From contig JADWQD010000004.1 of NCBI GenBank assembly GCA_016110215.1, forward strand, positions 806,001 to 870,000: DNA of 64,000 bases. Direction: 5' to 3'. The notes beneath the pieces were generated by a model. That model was not told where the DNA came from. It made no database searches and saw nothing but the letters and a program-made list of their open reading frames with translations. The translations under genes were made by a program, and so were the position numbers. The number at the start of each line of letters is the position of its first letter. Positions within the stretch are counted from its first letter, which is position 1. Shown here piece after piece: positions 1-11,530 of this stretch. The stretch is from Capronia americana. Taxonomy: Eukaryota; Ascomycota; Eurotiomycetes; Chaetothyriales; Herpotrichiellaceae.

Positions 1-215
1 CTTGTCTTAAAACACCTTCACATGACATGCACCATCTTGATGCTTGTCGACCTGATGCATTGGTCTATACGAGTACGGTAAACTCGTGAGGCCGAGCCGC
101 AAATGCATTGATCACCTCGTAACATAAGAAGTCCCACCAACCCCTGGCTCGTAGCCAATGTCGTCGACGCCCCGGAAGCATGTCCATACTCCAACCGCTC
201 ATATATGTCCACATA

Positions 216-2830
216 TCAACCCCCCCTCTCGCCGAAATCTTTGGCCCACTTCTCAAACTCCTCGAGTCCCTTCTTGCTAACGCTCGGCCGAATGCTGTCC
301 AGACTTGCCTCGAAGTCAACCATCTGAATTGGTCGAATCTGTTCCTTCGGCGTGTACAAAAGAGCCTCGCCGAGGTGCCGCAAAGGTCCCATCGCAGCAT
401 CTTTCGCCAGTGCTGTAATGTCCGAGCCGGAGTACCCTATGTCGATTTGTTAGCACCATCACGATGATCGGTATCTGCAGACCACTCACCATCAGTCAAC
501 TCCACCAACCTCGTGATATCCTCCTCGCTCAACTCATGTTTCTGATGCCCCAGCAATGTTCGGATCTGGATACCTCTTGTCTCCGCTTCCGGCAACGGGA
601 TATACTGCCGTCTAACAAACCTCCGTCGTGCCGCATCATCAATGTCCCACGGACAATTCGTTGCCGCGAGCACCAATACGCGACTCGCGTCCCCGACCGT
701 CGTGTCTTTCCCCGCTGCTGCTCGCTGCAAGTCAGACCATTGAATCAGAAACTCCGTCTTGCTTCGCCGCGATGCTTCATGCTCGCTCGATCCACTCCTC
801 GCGCTGAGCAGGGAATCAATCTCATCCACAAAGATGATGCTCGGCGCCAGCGCCTTCGCCAGCGCAAATAATGCCCGGACCAGTTTCTCCGACTCGCCGT
901 GCCATTTGCTAGTCAGGCTACTAGCGCTGATGGCGAAGAATGTGCTCTTGCTTTCCGTGGCGACCGCCCTTGCGAGCATCGTTTTACCTGTCCCAGGTGG
1001 TCCGAACAGGAGCATGCCGCGCGCGGGTTCTCGTAGGCCCATGAACAGATCTGGTCTCAGGAAGGGATACACCACTGCCTCTTTCAACGCCTTCTTTGCC
1101 ATTGAGAGGCCAGCGACATCCTCCCAGTGTACTTCATCACCTTTCACCACAATCTCATTGAGAATCTGTTTGGCGGCGTTTTCATCCAGTCCCTTGGGCA
1201 AGTTCTTGAGGAGGTCCTTCATTCTTTTCTCCTGAGCCGATAGCTCGTCATCGTCTTCTGGCAACTCGCCGTCCGTTGATGGCGGAGTGATAGTATTTGC
1301 GCTCGGTGCTCGGCCTCCCTTGGGACGTCTGGGTCTGTCCAGACTTCGCTTCGGTGTTTCATCTTCTGTGTCGGAATGCATATCCCGCTTCGGCGGAGAG
1401 CGTCCTCTCGTCTCCAGCGCTGTGTCTGCAACACCGACCGGTTTTCGACTGATACCAGACGAGCTACTAGTGGTCGCGGGCTTGGGGTAGGCCCTTTCAA
1501 GTATGTTCCTCGCAAGCGGTTGCGGGACATTGTGTGCCCTCGGAGGATATTCTCTTCGATACGTGATCTCTGGGGCTCTTGGTAACGGTGCTGGAGATCT
1601 CGTCCTTGCCTTGGCAACAGGCGGGCTCAAAGGCGGAATATGTTGAGGTGGTGGAGGGGCTGCTCTCTCAGGTTCCGAGTCCAAGTCAATGAGACTCGGC
1701 GCAGATTCTGAAGTCAGCTTCAGGCTTTCCATGGACCTGTTGATGATGGATGGTGCTGGTGCAGTTGTCGAACTCAAAACGTCACGGTATCCCTGTTGTT
1801 GGGTGTAGTCAGGAACACTGAGTAGGGACGAAGCGTTAGACCTCCGTTGTTCTTCATATCGAGCTGTGGCATCTTGGTCGATACTTCGCCTTGCCGCCGT
1901 AGCACTCAGCCTCGCTTCGATGGTGGGATCTGACTCCGGTCGTTGAGGGTAAGAATTCTTCCGCGGTTGAGAGTCCCACGCCAATCCTGCTGCTTTCAAG
2001 GTTTCTGATCGTTTATCACGACTCGACGTAGACCGATATTTCATGAAACCCCGTTTTTCTGGGCGTAATGTGGTTCGCATGGGTTTCCTTCCATGATCTG
2101 GGCTGGGGCTTCTCGAAGCCTTCGTCATGGGAACCGGTAACGACGGCGGAACTCCCAGAGGCGACGAGCGCACTCGGGATATCGGGGAGGAACTGTCGCT
2201 CACGGAATACTCGCTGCTTCTAGTGATTCCTAGCGGTGGTCGCGGAGGTAAAGCCGGGGTGGCACTGGGTAGTTCGGACATGTGCATGGGCGGTACAGTC
2301 TCACCCCCGAGCCACGATCCATTCTGTTCAAGCTGGGGCGTAGTCGCTGGGGAATGGCTTGCTTTGTTCTTTTGGAGCCGCTTGCCTCCACCGCCTCCAC
2401 TCCCGCTTCCTCCTCCGTGGCCGCTCCCTGCACTGTTGCCGTTTCGGGGTTCGACTTTCTCTTCCTTGCGCTGTTCAATGCCGACATCTGCGCGGCTTCG
2501 CTTCAAGGCTTCGAGCAGGTCGACCCGTTCCTTGCATTGCATCTCCAGCTCCCTCAGAGAATCGTAAAGCGCCCGCTCGGTTTCGGACTTGGGGGAGTAA
2601 TTCGAGGAGAGATTATAGGCCTTGTAGTAGTTAATCTGGTCTAGAGCTGACTTCCATGACCGCAGAGCCTCTGCCTCGTTGCTCTGGAGGAAACTGTGAG
2701 TCAAAGTTCGACCGCGCACTTCGATGTGGATGATTCTTACCTGGCCTTCGAAGAATATGGCGGTAGAGCATTGAAGATAGGCCTCATCGTAAGTCTTTTG
2801 CATGGACGAGGAAGGCTTGCTCCGAAACAT
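216..2830 (-). CDS. SAP1: Sap1/Yta6-type AAA ATPase with N-terminal MIT domain
   Basis: Three exons: 2741-2830, 490-2683 and 216-436, giving 834 aa. Introns at 2684-2740 (57 nt, in frame) and 437-489 (GTGAGT..ATAG). Residues 1 to about 75 form an MIT-like helical bundle. A long Ser/Pro/Arg-rich disordered linker follows. The AAA module has Walker A GPPGTGKT near residue 591, Walker B IIFVDEID near 648, a second-region-of-homology segment ATNCPWDIDDAARRRF, and a C-terminal helical part ending in DFGERGG. The order MIT-linker-AAA places it in the meiotic/katanin-spastin-Vps4 clade. The long linker and the sequence around the AAA core fit fungal Sap1 rather than Vps4. The family uses ATP to remodel protein polymers or complexes; the substrate of Sap1 itself is poorly defined. 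The start at 2830 is the first in-frame ATG of the MIT exon, but a further 5' exon cannot be excluded. Confidence 0.88.
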
Positions 2831-3837
2831 CTTGCCTGCCGCGTCGACATGGACATGCTCAGAAGGCTAAAATGTGAAAAGAAGGACGGAAAGAGTGAGA
2901 TCTGCTAGATTGCTGAAGTTCGCTGTAGGACTGGAGGCTGAGCCTCGCATCAATTGACACCTTTGTGGAAGGCGGAAACACAGTATGGAGTAGCAACGCC
3001 CGCAGTCCGCTGCGCCCACAGCCTGCCCGCGCATACGTCACCCGCACTGACCAGACCACCAAGGGCCGTTTGGCCAGCCATCACGCGAGTCTTTACTAGG
3101 TAGGCATAGCACAGATACCCAATGCGCATGCGTGGCCATGTCCCAGTGACGGTATGGCATCCCGACGATATCTCCCTCGGGAGCAAGAGTTCGGAAGTAC
3201 GTAGAAGGGCGAACGACTTCAACACCCTCAAAACATCATCGCACGTGTACCTCAGATTCAGAGACCCGCCAGGTAAGCACAGGCGTCGCGGTCAGGACTG
3301 CAATTACTCCTGGCTGACGGCAGGAGTCTTAAAACATGCATCCGGCTACAGTTATATTCATCTTCATTGCTGATGAGCCTGTCTATCACCGTTAGGGAAA
3401 GGGCCGACGAAAATGATCAAGTCGCTCATTGCAGCCCACTTTTGGTAGATGTACAATATTATCCAGAAGTCTCACCTAGACTCTGATCTCATCACCGACA
3501 TGAAACAATCTGTCGGGAGCCAGCCATTGTCACAACGCCATTTTTGTCCGTATTCCCGTGCCTGCCCAGGCATATGAAAACTGCGCCTGCGCCTCGCTAG
3601 GTGGAGAGCATGCATTCATGCTCCCAGAACGGAGAGACAAGTGCGATGCTGGTTGCAGTGTCCTCCCAAAAAGCACCTTGAACTGGGTATCTTGTTTGCG
3701 TGAAATCCGAATACGGAGCCACGAATGCCGGGCAGTCCCCTCCTACTACCGAGCCGAACCCCTCGCTGATGGCGCGCCGCCCCCGGGCTCTCCGGCTCTC
3801 GATGGGACAGTGGCGATCAGCTTCCCCTGTTCCTGAA
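2831..3837. other. Intergenic region between Sap1-type gene and mitoferrin gene
   Basis: About 1 kb holding the promoter of the minus-strand AAA ATPase gene and the 3' flank of the carrier gene. Only short ORFs without family resemblance or splice context occur. I see no RNA gene or repeat. Confidence 0.5.
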
Positions 3838-5210
3838 TCATAACTTGTTAGCATTGAGAGCCTGCTCTTCTCGAAGGGTTCTCTTGAAGTACGCCTTTGC
3901 CATTTCGTATGACGACCTGTCGCAAAATGTTAGCTGCCGAGATGATTACATTCGCGAAACAAGAATCGGGAGGGTTACCAGCAAATGGCGGTGCTTGGCA
4001 TGGTTGTGATGATTCTGGGTCGCCAACCCCTCATAAAACCACTCCAGCCAAACTCCTTCTTGACAATCGCGGCAGCGTGAAACAAGCCTCGTACGTTGCG
4101 AATGTCATCTCGTTGACTGAGTCCTCTCGTCTGTAAGAGTGTCTTGATCACGTCCAGTGGGGTGGTGATGCCTGCCGCAAATGCACCGGCCAAGCCCCCA
4201 GCCACGCAATGTGTGATCGGGTCATATTCTTTCCGTGGATTCATGATTTTTGACAGCGACTCGTAGGCCATGAACTGTGTTGCCGTGAATGGAACCGTCA
4301 TACATAATGTCGTCGGGTAGGAGACGTAGAATGCGGATAGGCCTTCGAGGCGCCAGACCGACCGGGCGCATTGGGTTATGGAACTGTAGGTTGAGCCGTG
4401 CACCTGCATCCGTTGCTTGATGACTGCAAAATGCGGTCAGCACCACCTCTTGTCATCAAGTAGGGGAAAATGCGCACCGTCAAAGGGGTTCATCAGAGCA
4501 TCACTCGCAATTGTTGCGCATGCACCACTTGCAGCTGTTGTCTCCGTTAGCGCCTCTGCCCAACTCGAGCAGGGTCTGCACCTTGAGAGCTTCCATACCA
4601 GCTGCGAGAGGATGATGTTTGCCATCTGCTTTGTTTCCGCCAGCCGCTTCTTTTACGAACTCATAAGTGCCAAAGTATACAGCATGAGCAGGACCTGTAA
4701 TAAGGTATTAGAGTTGTCGTCGTATTCCAGATTGCTGAAGCTTGCAAACACACCTGCGCCCACAATGACGCTGGTCACACCGCGCCACAATGTCCGTAGT
4801 CCTTCTATTCGGTATATCGTAGAGACTGCGTGGGATAATCCCGTATATAGACCGCCGGCCGCAGGATTTATGATTTGCATTCGTGTCTGTGGGAGGAAGC
4901 CTGGTTAGCCACTTTATGAGACCTTGCGACGAGTCCGAGGTGTACCTTCATCAAGTCCACTGGATACATCACCGTGTGCTCCTGAGGTCGTTGTCAGTCT
5001 CTCTGCCATAGCCACTCGTGGTTCAGTCCCATACTGCAATGCCTGCGAACGCGCCGGCCAACATATTGTGTCCGAGTCCATAGTTCGGAGGAAGGGCTTC
5101 ATATCTGCGACTCGGTCAATTCCCACTTTGCTTTTTCGAATTCACTGCTTCGAGTCAACTCACTCAAATTCTTCACCAGGTACTGCATCCGGGCTACTCA
5201 ACGCTGGCAT
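3838..5210 (-). CDS. MRS4: Mitoferrin-type mitochondrial iron carrier (Mrs3/4-like)
   Basis: Eight exons: 5164-5210, 5035-5104, 4946-4981, 4754-4886, 4599-4694, 4478-4534, 3979-4423 and 3838-3916. The sum is 963 nt, so 320 aa, the usual carrier length. All seven introns are 53-64 nt with GT..AG ends. The three carrier repeats each show a PxD-type signature: YPVDLMKTRMQ, NPFDVIKQRMQ and TPLDVIKTLLQ. The N-terminus reads EYEALPPNYGLGHNMLAGAF and matches the start of fungal mitoferrins. The family moves ferrous iron across the inner mitochondrial membrane for Fe-S cluster and haem synthesis. The start is the only ATG in the first exon; the frame is open upstream but has no other ATG. Assignment to Mrs3/4 rather than another SLC25 member rests on the N-terminal match and motif pattern. 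Confidence 0.87.
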
Positions 5211-6245
5211 ATTCTCTGCGGTCAATGCCGCCGGGAATTTGGCTGACGTCGCCACGATTGCAGTTTGATGTGTCTCGGCAGTCGCTTGCACTTGATGTAA
5301 GGTGAGTTGCCCGTGAAAGCAACAAATGACTTTAGCGGAGCCTCTCACAAGAAAAGAGAAAGACTCGTCTGTGGATCAATACGCAGTAGAGGCGCAGGCG
5401 ATAGAGCGGGAGGAATATTATCAGATGAAGGTCTTAGGCTAACAATGGCCCGGGCGAGAACTATCAGATCGCCTTCCCAAAGATTTTGTTCCCTAGGCCA
5501 AAATTCTAGCCAGGGTAGCAAGAACTAGCTAAGTGGTTGGTCGGACGCGGGCCTCTGCGGCTTGGATGACGCTGCAGTGGCCCTGCAATTCTGCCAGAGC
5601 TTGCCCTCCCACACACTGAAGATGCCTGTGACGCCTGCCTTTCTTTTTCCCGCTCCGCGGTGGCTGGCCGCCGTGATGTTGGACCTCCGACCTCGCTGCA
5701 TATCTCGCTGCACATGTCCTTTTTGAGACTCGTCTCATTTCGCTGCTCACCCAAAACTCACCTCGGCCTCAACTCTAGATCTCGGCCATAAAGCCCGAGG
5801 TCGCCATGCGCGAAGTGCTGCAACGTCTGCTGACTCCAGGTTGGTCAAATAAGTCTGGCTATGCATTCGGGTCGCTACGACTAGGTTGTGAGGCATTTCT
5901 AGTGCCGCGGGGATCTCTTATGTGCGACGCGTCTTTGCATTTCCTCGTATTTCGACTTGCACCTTGTTCGGGACGAAGGCATCCAGGAGCTCCTCGCCAC
6001 CCGTCATATCATCGGCGGCAGTGAGGAGCACATATCGGGCGTAGAATACTGCAGCGACTCGCCCGATGCCAGCAACTCACAGACTCCGCCCTTCCAACCC
6101 TTCAGAATTTCGCCCGACCAGAACTCCGTACTCCATGGATAATGCCTCCAGATTGCCGTGCATTCGTGAACGCCTCGCTAGCATGGTCATGAAGGCAGCA
6201 CTTGGCCAATGATTTTCCGCCATCGTCTACCATAGAACATTATAA
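5211..6245. other. Intergenic region, promoter of mitoferrin gene and RBR 3' flank
   Basis: About 1 kb. It contains the weak plus-strand ORF described at 5806-6142 but no recognisable gene, repeat or RNA. Confidence 0.45.
5806..6142 (+). CDS. Possible small unrecognised gene
   Basis: An ATG at 5806 opens a frame reading MREVLQRLL. A second frame, roughly 5940-6142, reads FDLHLVRDEGIQELLATRHI and runs to a stop with ordinary-looking composition. A splice between the two would be needed, and the only donor-like site (GTTGGT after 5840) is poor. I recognise no family. It lies between the mitoferrin promoter and the RBR 3' end. It may be a non-coding shadow. Confidence 0.18.
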
Positions 6246-7895
6246 CTACACCTTGAACTCCCATTGCTCTGTCATCATATTGTGAGTAACCATGTGATCA
6301 AAAGTGGTTGAGCAATTACGTACCTTTCTTCAGGTTCTCGGCGGTGTCACTCAATAGTATTTCGCGTCTTCGATTGCAGTATGTTGTCTTGTCAAGAATC
6401 TCAACTTTGAGGCCGCCGAGTTCATGTACTGGCTTTTCAAACATCTGACTCAAGTTTTCGACGGCCATCTCCAGATCCTTCTGGTTGTCCTCAAAGATTT
6501 CTGTCATGTTGTTTCGTGCAAGGTAGAAAGCGAAGGCATATGTCCACTTCAAGGTCTGGCGGCACGCTTGAAGGGCTTTGGCCGCAGTGTCAAGAAACTG
6601 CACCTCGATCCACGACATGTTAGATTGTGTTTGGAGGCTAGTCATCTTCTTTTCCGTCTTCTGCCACAGGTCTTTGTCAAGTTTGGCAGACTGTTCGTGG
6701 TTGGCGTATCGGTTGTAATAGTGGAGGTAACGTTCCAGCGAGTGTCGAGAACGTGCCTGGGCATCACGGGCGTCTGCCCCAGACTTCTCTTCGAACCGGT
6801 TGCAATTGTACCAACTCGTTCCGTGCTCCGACCAGGGGCCCATACACATCCAGCAGAATTCATGTTTACATTTCCGGCAAGTCATGTGATTGCAACCTCC
6901 GTTCTTCTCGATGGTTGAGTTGCACTTGGGGCACTCCTTCGTGTTGGCGGATATCCAGTTCGAAGTTTCGCTGTCATCCTCACATTTCTGGAGCCACTTT
7001 TTGACAAGACCGCAAGGCGCCGGCCGGTGATCCGCCAATGAACAACCAAAGCAGAAGGAGTGTTCGTGGCCGCATCGCACTGTAGGCACGATCCGGCCAA
7101 GGTCACGCTTCCGTACGGGACAGTCCACTGCATATTCACATTCGGGAGCCGGGCACCACCTCAAGTTGTCCCTGTCGTCCACGTAGGTCCGGGTCATCAA
7201 GACTTCATACCGATCCACGACGCTCTGGTCGACCAGGAATTTCAGGGTTCTGGAGTCCACAATCCTGTGGCAACCATCGAAGGGGCATTCGATCCTAGCG
7301 GCCTCTCCTTCCTCCTTGACTTTCTGTGTAAGATAGGAAGCGTAGCAATTAGTGCAGCATCTATGATCACACTTCATGGCATACGTTTCCATGTCCGGTG
7401 AATCTTCGAAGCAAATCTCGCAGACGAAACCCTTGACTTTCTTCGTCTTTGGTGCTTCTGCAAATGTGCGTCCCAGGCCAGCGGCCTCGAGTACTTTTTC
7501 AGGATTGTCCATATATGCCTCAATCAGCTTTTCCTTATTCCACCTCATGAAGCGTAACAGGACGGCGGTGAGCTCGATGGGTAAATCGATAATGGCCGAG
7601 ACTTCCTTGAACTGACGCTCCTGCTGGTTCTGGATGTCCTCCGGGCTGAGAATCTTGTATTCGACTTCGTAGTGCTTCTGGGAGCCTCCGATGATGTCCT
7701 TCTCGTAGCCAAAGCCACCATCGTGATCTTGGTCGAAGTCTGCCATCATTTGTCAGCGATAGGGGACCACGATGGGTGAATTTGTATGCACATACCACCT
7801 CCGATACTGCCAATGTCACTGTCTTGTGTACCTTCCTCGAAATCCATCTCATCCCCGCTGGGCGGATCAGACATGAAGTCGTCTTCCGAGTCCAT
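6246..7895 (-). CDS. HEL1: Ariadne-type RBR E3 ubiquitin ligase
   Basis: Exons 7796-7895, 6324-7739 and 6246-6268 give 512 aa. Introns are 7740-7795 (GTATGT..GCAG) and 6269-6323 (GTACGT..ACAG). An acidic N-terminus (DSEDDFMSD) is followed by a UBA-like helical region, then RING1 from about residue 140 (CEICFEDS), the IBR at about 230-290 and RING2 at about 303-332 (CPKCNSTIEKNGGCNHMTC). The cysteine in NGGCNHMTC, near residue 316, is the expected thioester-forming catalytic residue. A C-terminal helical Ariadne-like domain with basic and aromatic residues ends in EQWEFKV. RBR ligases take ubiquitin from E2 onto this cysteine before passing it to substrate. The ATG at 7895 is chosen because the sequence resembles family N-termini. 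The frame stays open upstream to about 8145 without another ATG (see findings). Confidence 0.9.
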
Positions 7896-8791
7896 GGCCT
7901 TCAGGGACGGCGAGCCGTGCTCGGTGATGGGAGTAGATGGACGCTGGGCTGGCGGTGTATACGTCTTGCGGGCTTTTGCGGGATCGAGCCTCGACGCGTC
8001 AGTGACGCATTCCTCAACCTTTCGTTTCTTAGACTGAGGAGTCGTGATGGCTTGGATGAGGCAGCTGCGTCTCCGGGCGAGACAACAGGCTGCTAGTGAG
8101 GGGGATGTTCGGAGAAGCAGGTGACTGGGTGATGAGACAACTCAATGTGCACAGTAAAGAGGATACCGACAGCTCGTTGTATTCGACAATCAGAGGAACA
8201 TGGACAGACCCTGTAGATGTCAAGATATGGGATCTCCAAACGGAGAAAGTCTCGAGTTGGCAAACGAACGAAATGGACCGTCCAGTTTTACAAGGAGTCA
8301 AAACGCAGTTTGGGTGGCACTCCGCGGCAAGGCGCTCACAGCAAAGCGCTCAGCGGTTAAGTGGCACGGCGCGGGCAGCATCCAACGAGGCTTCAAGTCC
8401 AAGTTTGCAGGTGGCGTGCTGCCACTAATCACTACTGGGTACTAGCATGTTCAGGCACTCTATCGTCATAGTATTGTATCCACGTGACGGTCACCCATGG
8501 TCCGGCCCCATGCAGCTTTCTGACGGCATCATCCAGGCCAACTTCGTTGCTTCTCTTGCCCCTCCGTTCCATCCGGACCCTACCACTGCAGCGCCTTTGC
8601 ATCATGATGACGGGCTTCCACCTCGTATTCCCTAAGACGGCCCGGCATGTTCTATGGACTCGGGGACGTTGATGGTCGCGAGGCTGGGTTCGCAAGGCTG
8701 CCAGAAGGACCATCCTGGTCGAAAGCCGGGCCCGGAGGGGGCTCGCTTCTCAAGATGGCCTCAAAGTATCCGGACCGCTCCGTAGGAGCCC
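7896..8791. other. RBR gene promoter region / eIF2B epsilon 3' flank
   Basis: About 0.9 kb upstream of the RBR start and downstream of the eIF2B epsilon stop. Only short overlapping ORFs are present. The part up to about 8145 continues the RBR frame without an ATG. Confidence 0.45.
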
Positions 8792-10843
8792 TTACTCCTC
8801 GTCGTCTTCTTCACTCTCACTCTCGCTTTCGGCATTTTGAAGCCACTCGATGAATTGTGAGGTTGGTTTTCTCACTTCCGCCATTTCAGGCTCGCTACTC
8901 GATCTCTCGTCTTCCCACCAATCGATGAAGGCCTCCTCAGAAAAGATCTCCAGGTCGTAGAGGTCCTTGACCACGAATAGAAGCGTCTTGCCGCCATCTT
9001 TCCTGCGGGTCAAATCTCTCTGTGCATCAAGCAAGAATGCCGCTTGCTCATCGGCCGTTTGCTCTGCCCCTTTTCTTCGGATAAGCGTGTTGTATGCCGT
9101 CAGAATTCTTCTGCTCGCATCGGCGGCAGACGTTCCATTCTCGATTTCGCTGTGGATATGTTTCATCAGCGCGACGGCAACTGCCTTGCGGACTTGTGTC
9201 TCGTCTGCGCCCCCGCTAAACCGAAGACCCATTAGTTCGCTGAGCATGTCATCCGCGTGCTTGCCGTCCTGCATGCGTTGGACGAGGATGGCAACAGTGT
9301 CATGTTGGAATCGGTCCGTGGACTCGTCTCCGAAGCTTTGACTTCTGGATCCGCCTAGGGATGAGACCTCTTCAGAAGAAAGATCTGACTCCAAGGTCGA
9401 AATTGAATCTGCAAATTCTGGCCTTTGATATATCAGTCTTGATAATCTTGAACTCAGGTAGTCCTCTTCGTCGTCGGCATATGCTTGGCCCTCTCCTACA
9501 TCGCCGACTATCAAAGCGTCATTCTTCGATTCACGATCCATTCCTGGCTGAGTTCGACATATTCTCGAACCAGTTCTGACGGTCGTGCCTGGAGCGATCC
9601 TAACGCCAAAGGAGATCAAACTGCCCTCCTCAATGACGGAGTTATCCCCGATAAAGGCTTCGTTCCCGACAATCGCCCGGGAAATCTTTACATTGTTGCC
9701 GATAGAGACATCGTCCCAAATGTAGGCGTTGTCAATTTTCGTATTCTTACCGATATGACATCGTTCGCCCAGCACGCTGTTTCTGATCTCTGATCCCCGC
9801 CCAATCGAGGCTTCCGGTCCAACAATGGAGCCCTGGTCGAGCTTCGTCGGCCCAGCTGCCATCACCTGGCCACTCACAATGATTCCATTCTGAGAGCGAC
9901 GATAGTGTGTGTTGCCGAAAGCGTTGTTTTCGACCGCTATTGATGTGACAACGCCCGCCTTCAAGTCCTGGGAAATGATATCATACGACCAGAAGTCGGC
10001 AACTCGAGCGGCATACTCTTCTTGGACAATGTACGTGTGGATAGTCTTTCCATTCAGTTCCCAGTCCTTGAGTACACCAAAAAGAAAGTCTTTGCGCGGC
10101 GTTTGATTGTCGAAGTTATCTGACCACAGACTGAGCACATCCGGTGTGCATATATCGATTCGGCAGTCAACAAGGTCCTGTCGGATCTCGAGCTCTGGGG
10201 TCTTCAGGAGTTCTGGGTCAATATGCGATGTGAATTGTGTGCCTGGGAACGCCTCTTCGTAATGTAGACATCTGTCCTTGGTCGGATCCAGTACGAATGT
10301 TGGCACGACGCCACCGCTATGGTCATGGATTCCTGCCTCGGCTTCCCTCAATATCATGGTCATGATGGCATTCTTGTCCTTCTCTCTGCGGATTTTGTGT
10401 TGTCGCAACGCTTTGTGGATGGGGAAATTTGAGATAATATCACCACTGACGATGAGAAAATCGCCAACCATCAAATGTTTCTGATCGAGATCCCTCATGA
10501 CGTCGCCGACCGAGCTTGCAAGGCAACGGAGAAATGTTACACTCTCGAAGGGAGACTTGTGCGACTTCCACCGGGATGCCTCCACATAGGTTTCTACTTG
10601 GTCCACATGTGCGCCAGCATAAATGTAGACGACCTGAACTCCAGCGCTCGCTAGATACTCGAGAGTGTATTCGATCAAAGGGGTGTTTGCTAGTGTCAGC
10701 AGACATCGCGGTCTCTCCAACGTGAATGGTGCGAATCTGGTCTCGAAAGTGTCGGCAACAATTACTGCTTGCAGGGGATCCTCCTTGTTGTCGTCGCCCG
10801 ATCTGCCTTTGCCAGCAGCAGCCTTCTGGGTTCTGGGCGCCAT
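8792..10843 (-). CDS. GCD6: Translation initiation factor eIF2B subunit epsilon
   Basis: Single exon of 683 aa. The N-terminal nucleotidyltransferase-like domain reads ADTFETRFAPFTLERPRCLL and includes GDFLIVSGDIISNFP. A left-handed beta-helix of hexapeptide repeats follows at about residues 330-450 (for example VIEEGSLISFGVRIAPGTTV). The C-terminal W2/HEAT domain ends in an acidic tail (SESESEEDDEE). This is the catalytic subunit of the guanine-nucleotide exchange factor that reloads eIF2 with GTP, the step controlled by Gcn2 in amino-acid starvation. The start ATG is followed by MAPRTQKAAAGK, a short basic disordered leader. It shares a 687-bp divergent intergenic region with SEC14. Confidence 0.96.
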   Translation of the reverse strand: MAPRTQKAAAGKGRSGDDNKEDPLQAVIVADTFETRFAPFTLERPRCLLTLANTPLIEYTLEYLASAGVQVVYIYAGAHVDQVETYVEASRWKSHKSPFESVTFLRCLASSVGDVMRDLDQKHLMVGDFLIVSGDIISNFPIHKALRQHKIRREKDKNAIMTMILREAEAGIHDHSGGVVPTFVLDPTKDRCLHYEEAFPGTQFTSHIDPELLKTPELEIRQDLVDCRIDICTPDVLSLWSDNFDNQTPRKDFLFGVLKDWELNGKTIHTYIVQEEYAARVADFWSYDIISQDLKAGVVTSIAVENNAFGNTHYRRSQNGIIVSGQVMAAGPTKLDQGSIVGPEASIGRGSEIRNSVLGERCHIGKNTKIDNAYIWDDVSIGNNVKISRAIVGNEAFIGDNSVIEEGSLISFGVRIAPGTTVRTGSRICRTQPGMDRESKNDALIVGDVGEGQAYADDEEDYLSSRLSRLIYQRPEFADSISTLESDLSSEEVSSLGGSRSQSFGDESTDRFQHDTVAILVQRMQDGKHADDMLSELMGLRFSGGADETQVRKAVAVALMKHIHSEIENGTSAADASRRILTAYNTLIRRKGAEQTADEQAAFLLDAQRDLTRRKDGGKTLLFVVKDLYDLEIFSEEAFIDWWEDERSSSEPEMAEVRKPTSQFIEWLQNAESESESEEDDEE

Positions 10844-11530
10844 CTTGGATATTCGTGACGCAGCTTCGGGCGGGCTTGATGTGTGTTATGGCTGAATGAA
10901 CCGCGCAACAATCTGAGTCTCGACAACCACGGCGCGTTGTAGTCGCATAGTCCAGGCAGTATGATTTTTCGACTGCGTGATCTTGTGAATGAATTTGCCC
11001 AGCAACAGCGGGAGGATATTCTCATGCGTGATTGCAGCCTTGCATGAAGTCTGTTGGTGAACAGTGAGTCACATTCAGGACTTGTGAATGGTCAGTTAAA
11101 ATTCTGGAGAGAAGCGCGGATCTTGATACTCGAGGGCCGGTGGGTTTCAATGCCAAGCGCGAATCTGGACATTCACAGCGCCAGTGCCGATGCCTGGAAG
11201 ATGTCGCTGCGGCTAGGGAAAATTGTTGTTGACAGCGTTGGCTTTTTCGAGGGCAAGGGCACCAAGAGGAGCAGGTGTGGGTACGTCATACGCCTGGAGG
11301 GACAAATCAACGACCTCACACCTGCGCCCGTGCTTTCATATCCCGACTATTGCTGGCTATTGCTGCTCTCCCATTCTTGATCCATAATACGAGTTAGATC
11401 TTGGGCCTGTGACTCTGCAGTGACCTCTCATCCTGTATTGCTACAGTCTCATCCTTTTTCCTTGGTCAGGAGCGTCTTCACACAAACAAGATTCTGACCG
11501 CCACGAATCCGTGCCTCGTACTCTCTCACC
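10844..11530. promoter_or_regulatory. Divergent promoter region, GCD6 / SEC14
   Basis: 687 bp between two divergent start codons, so both promoters must lie here. The ORF at 11054-11380 resembles no family and is treated as non-coding. A pyrimidine-rich stretch precedes the SEC14 start. Confidence 0.55.

Noticed and set aside
2127..2567. 146-codon plus-strand ORF rich in Pro and Leu
   Set aside because: It is antisense to the disordered linker of the Sap1-type ATPase.
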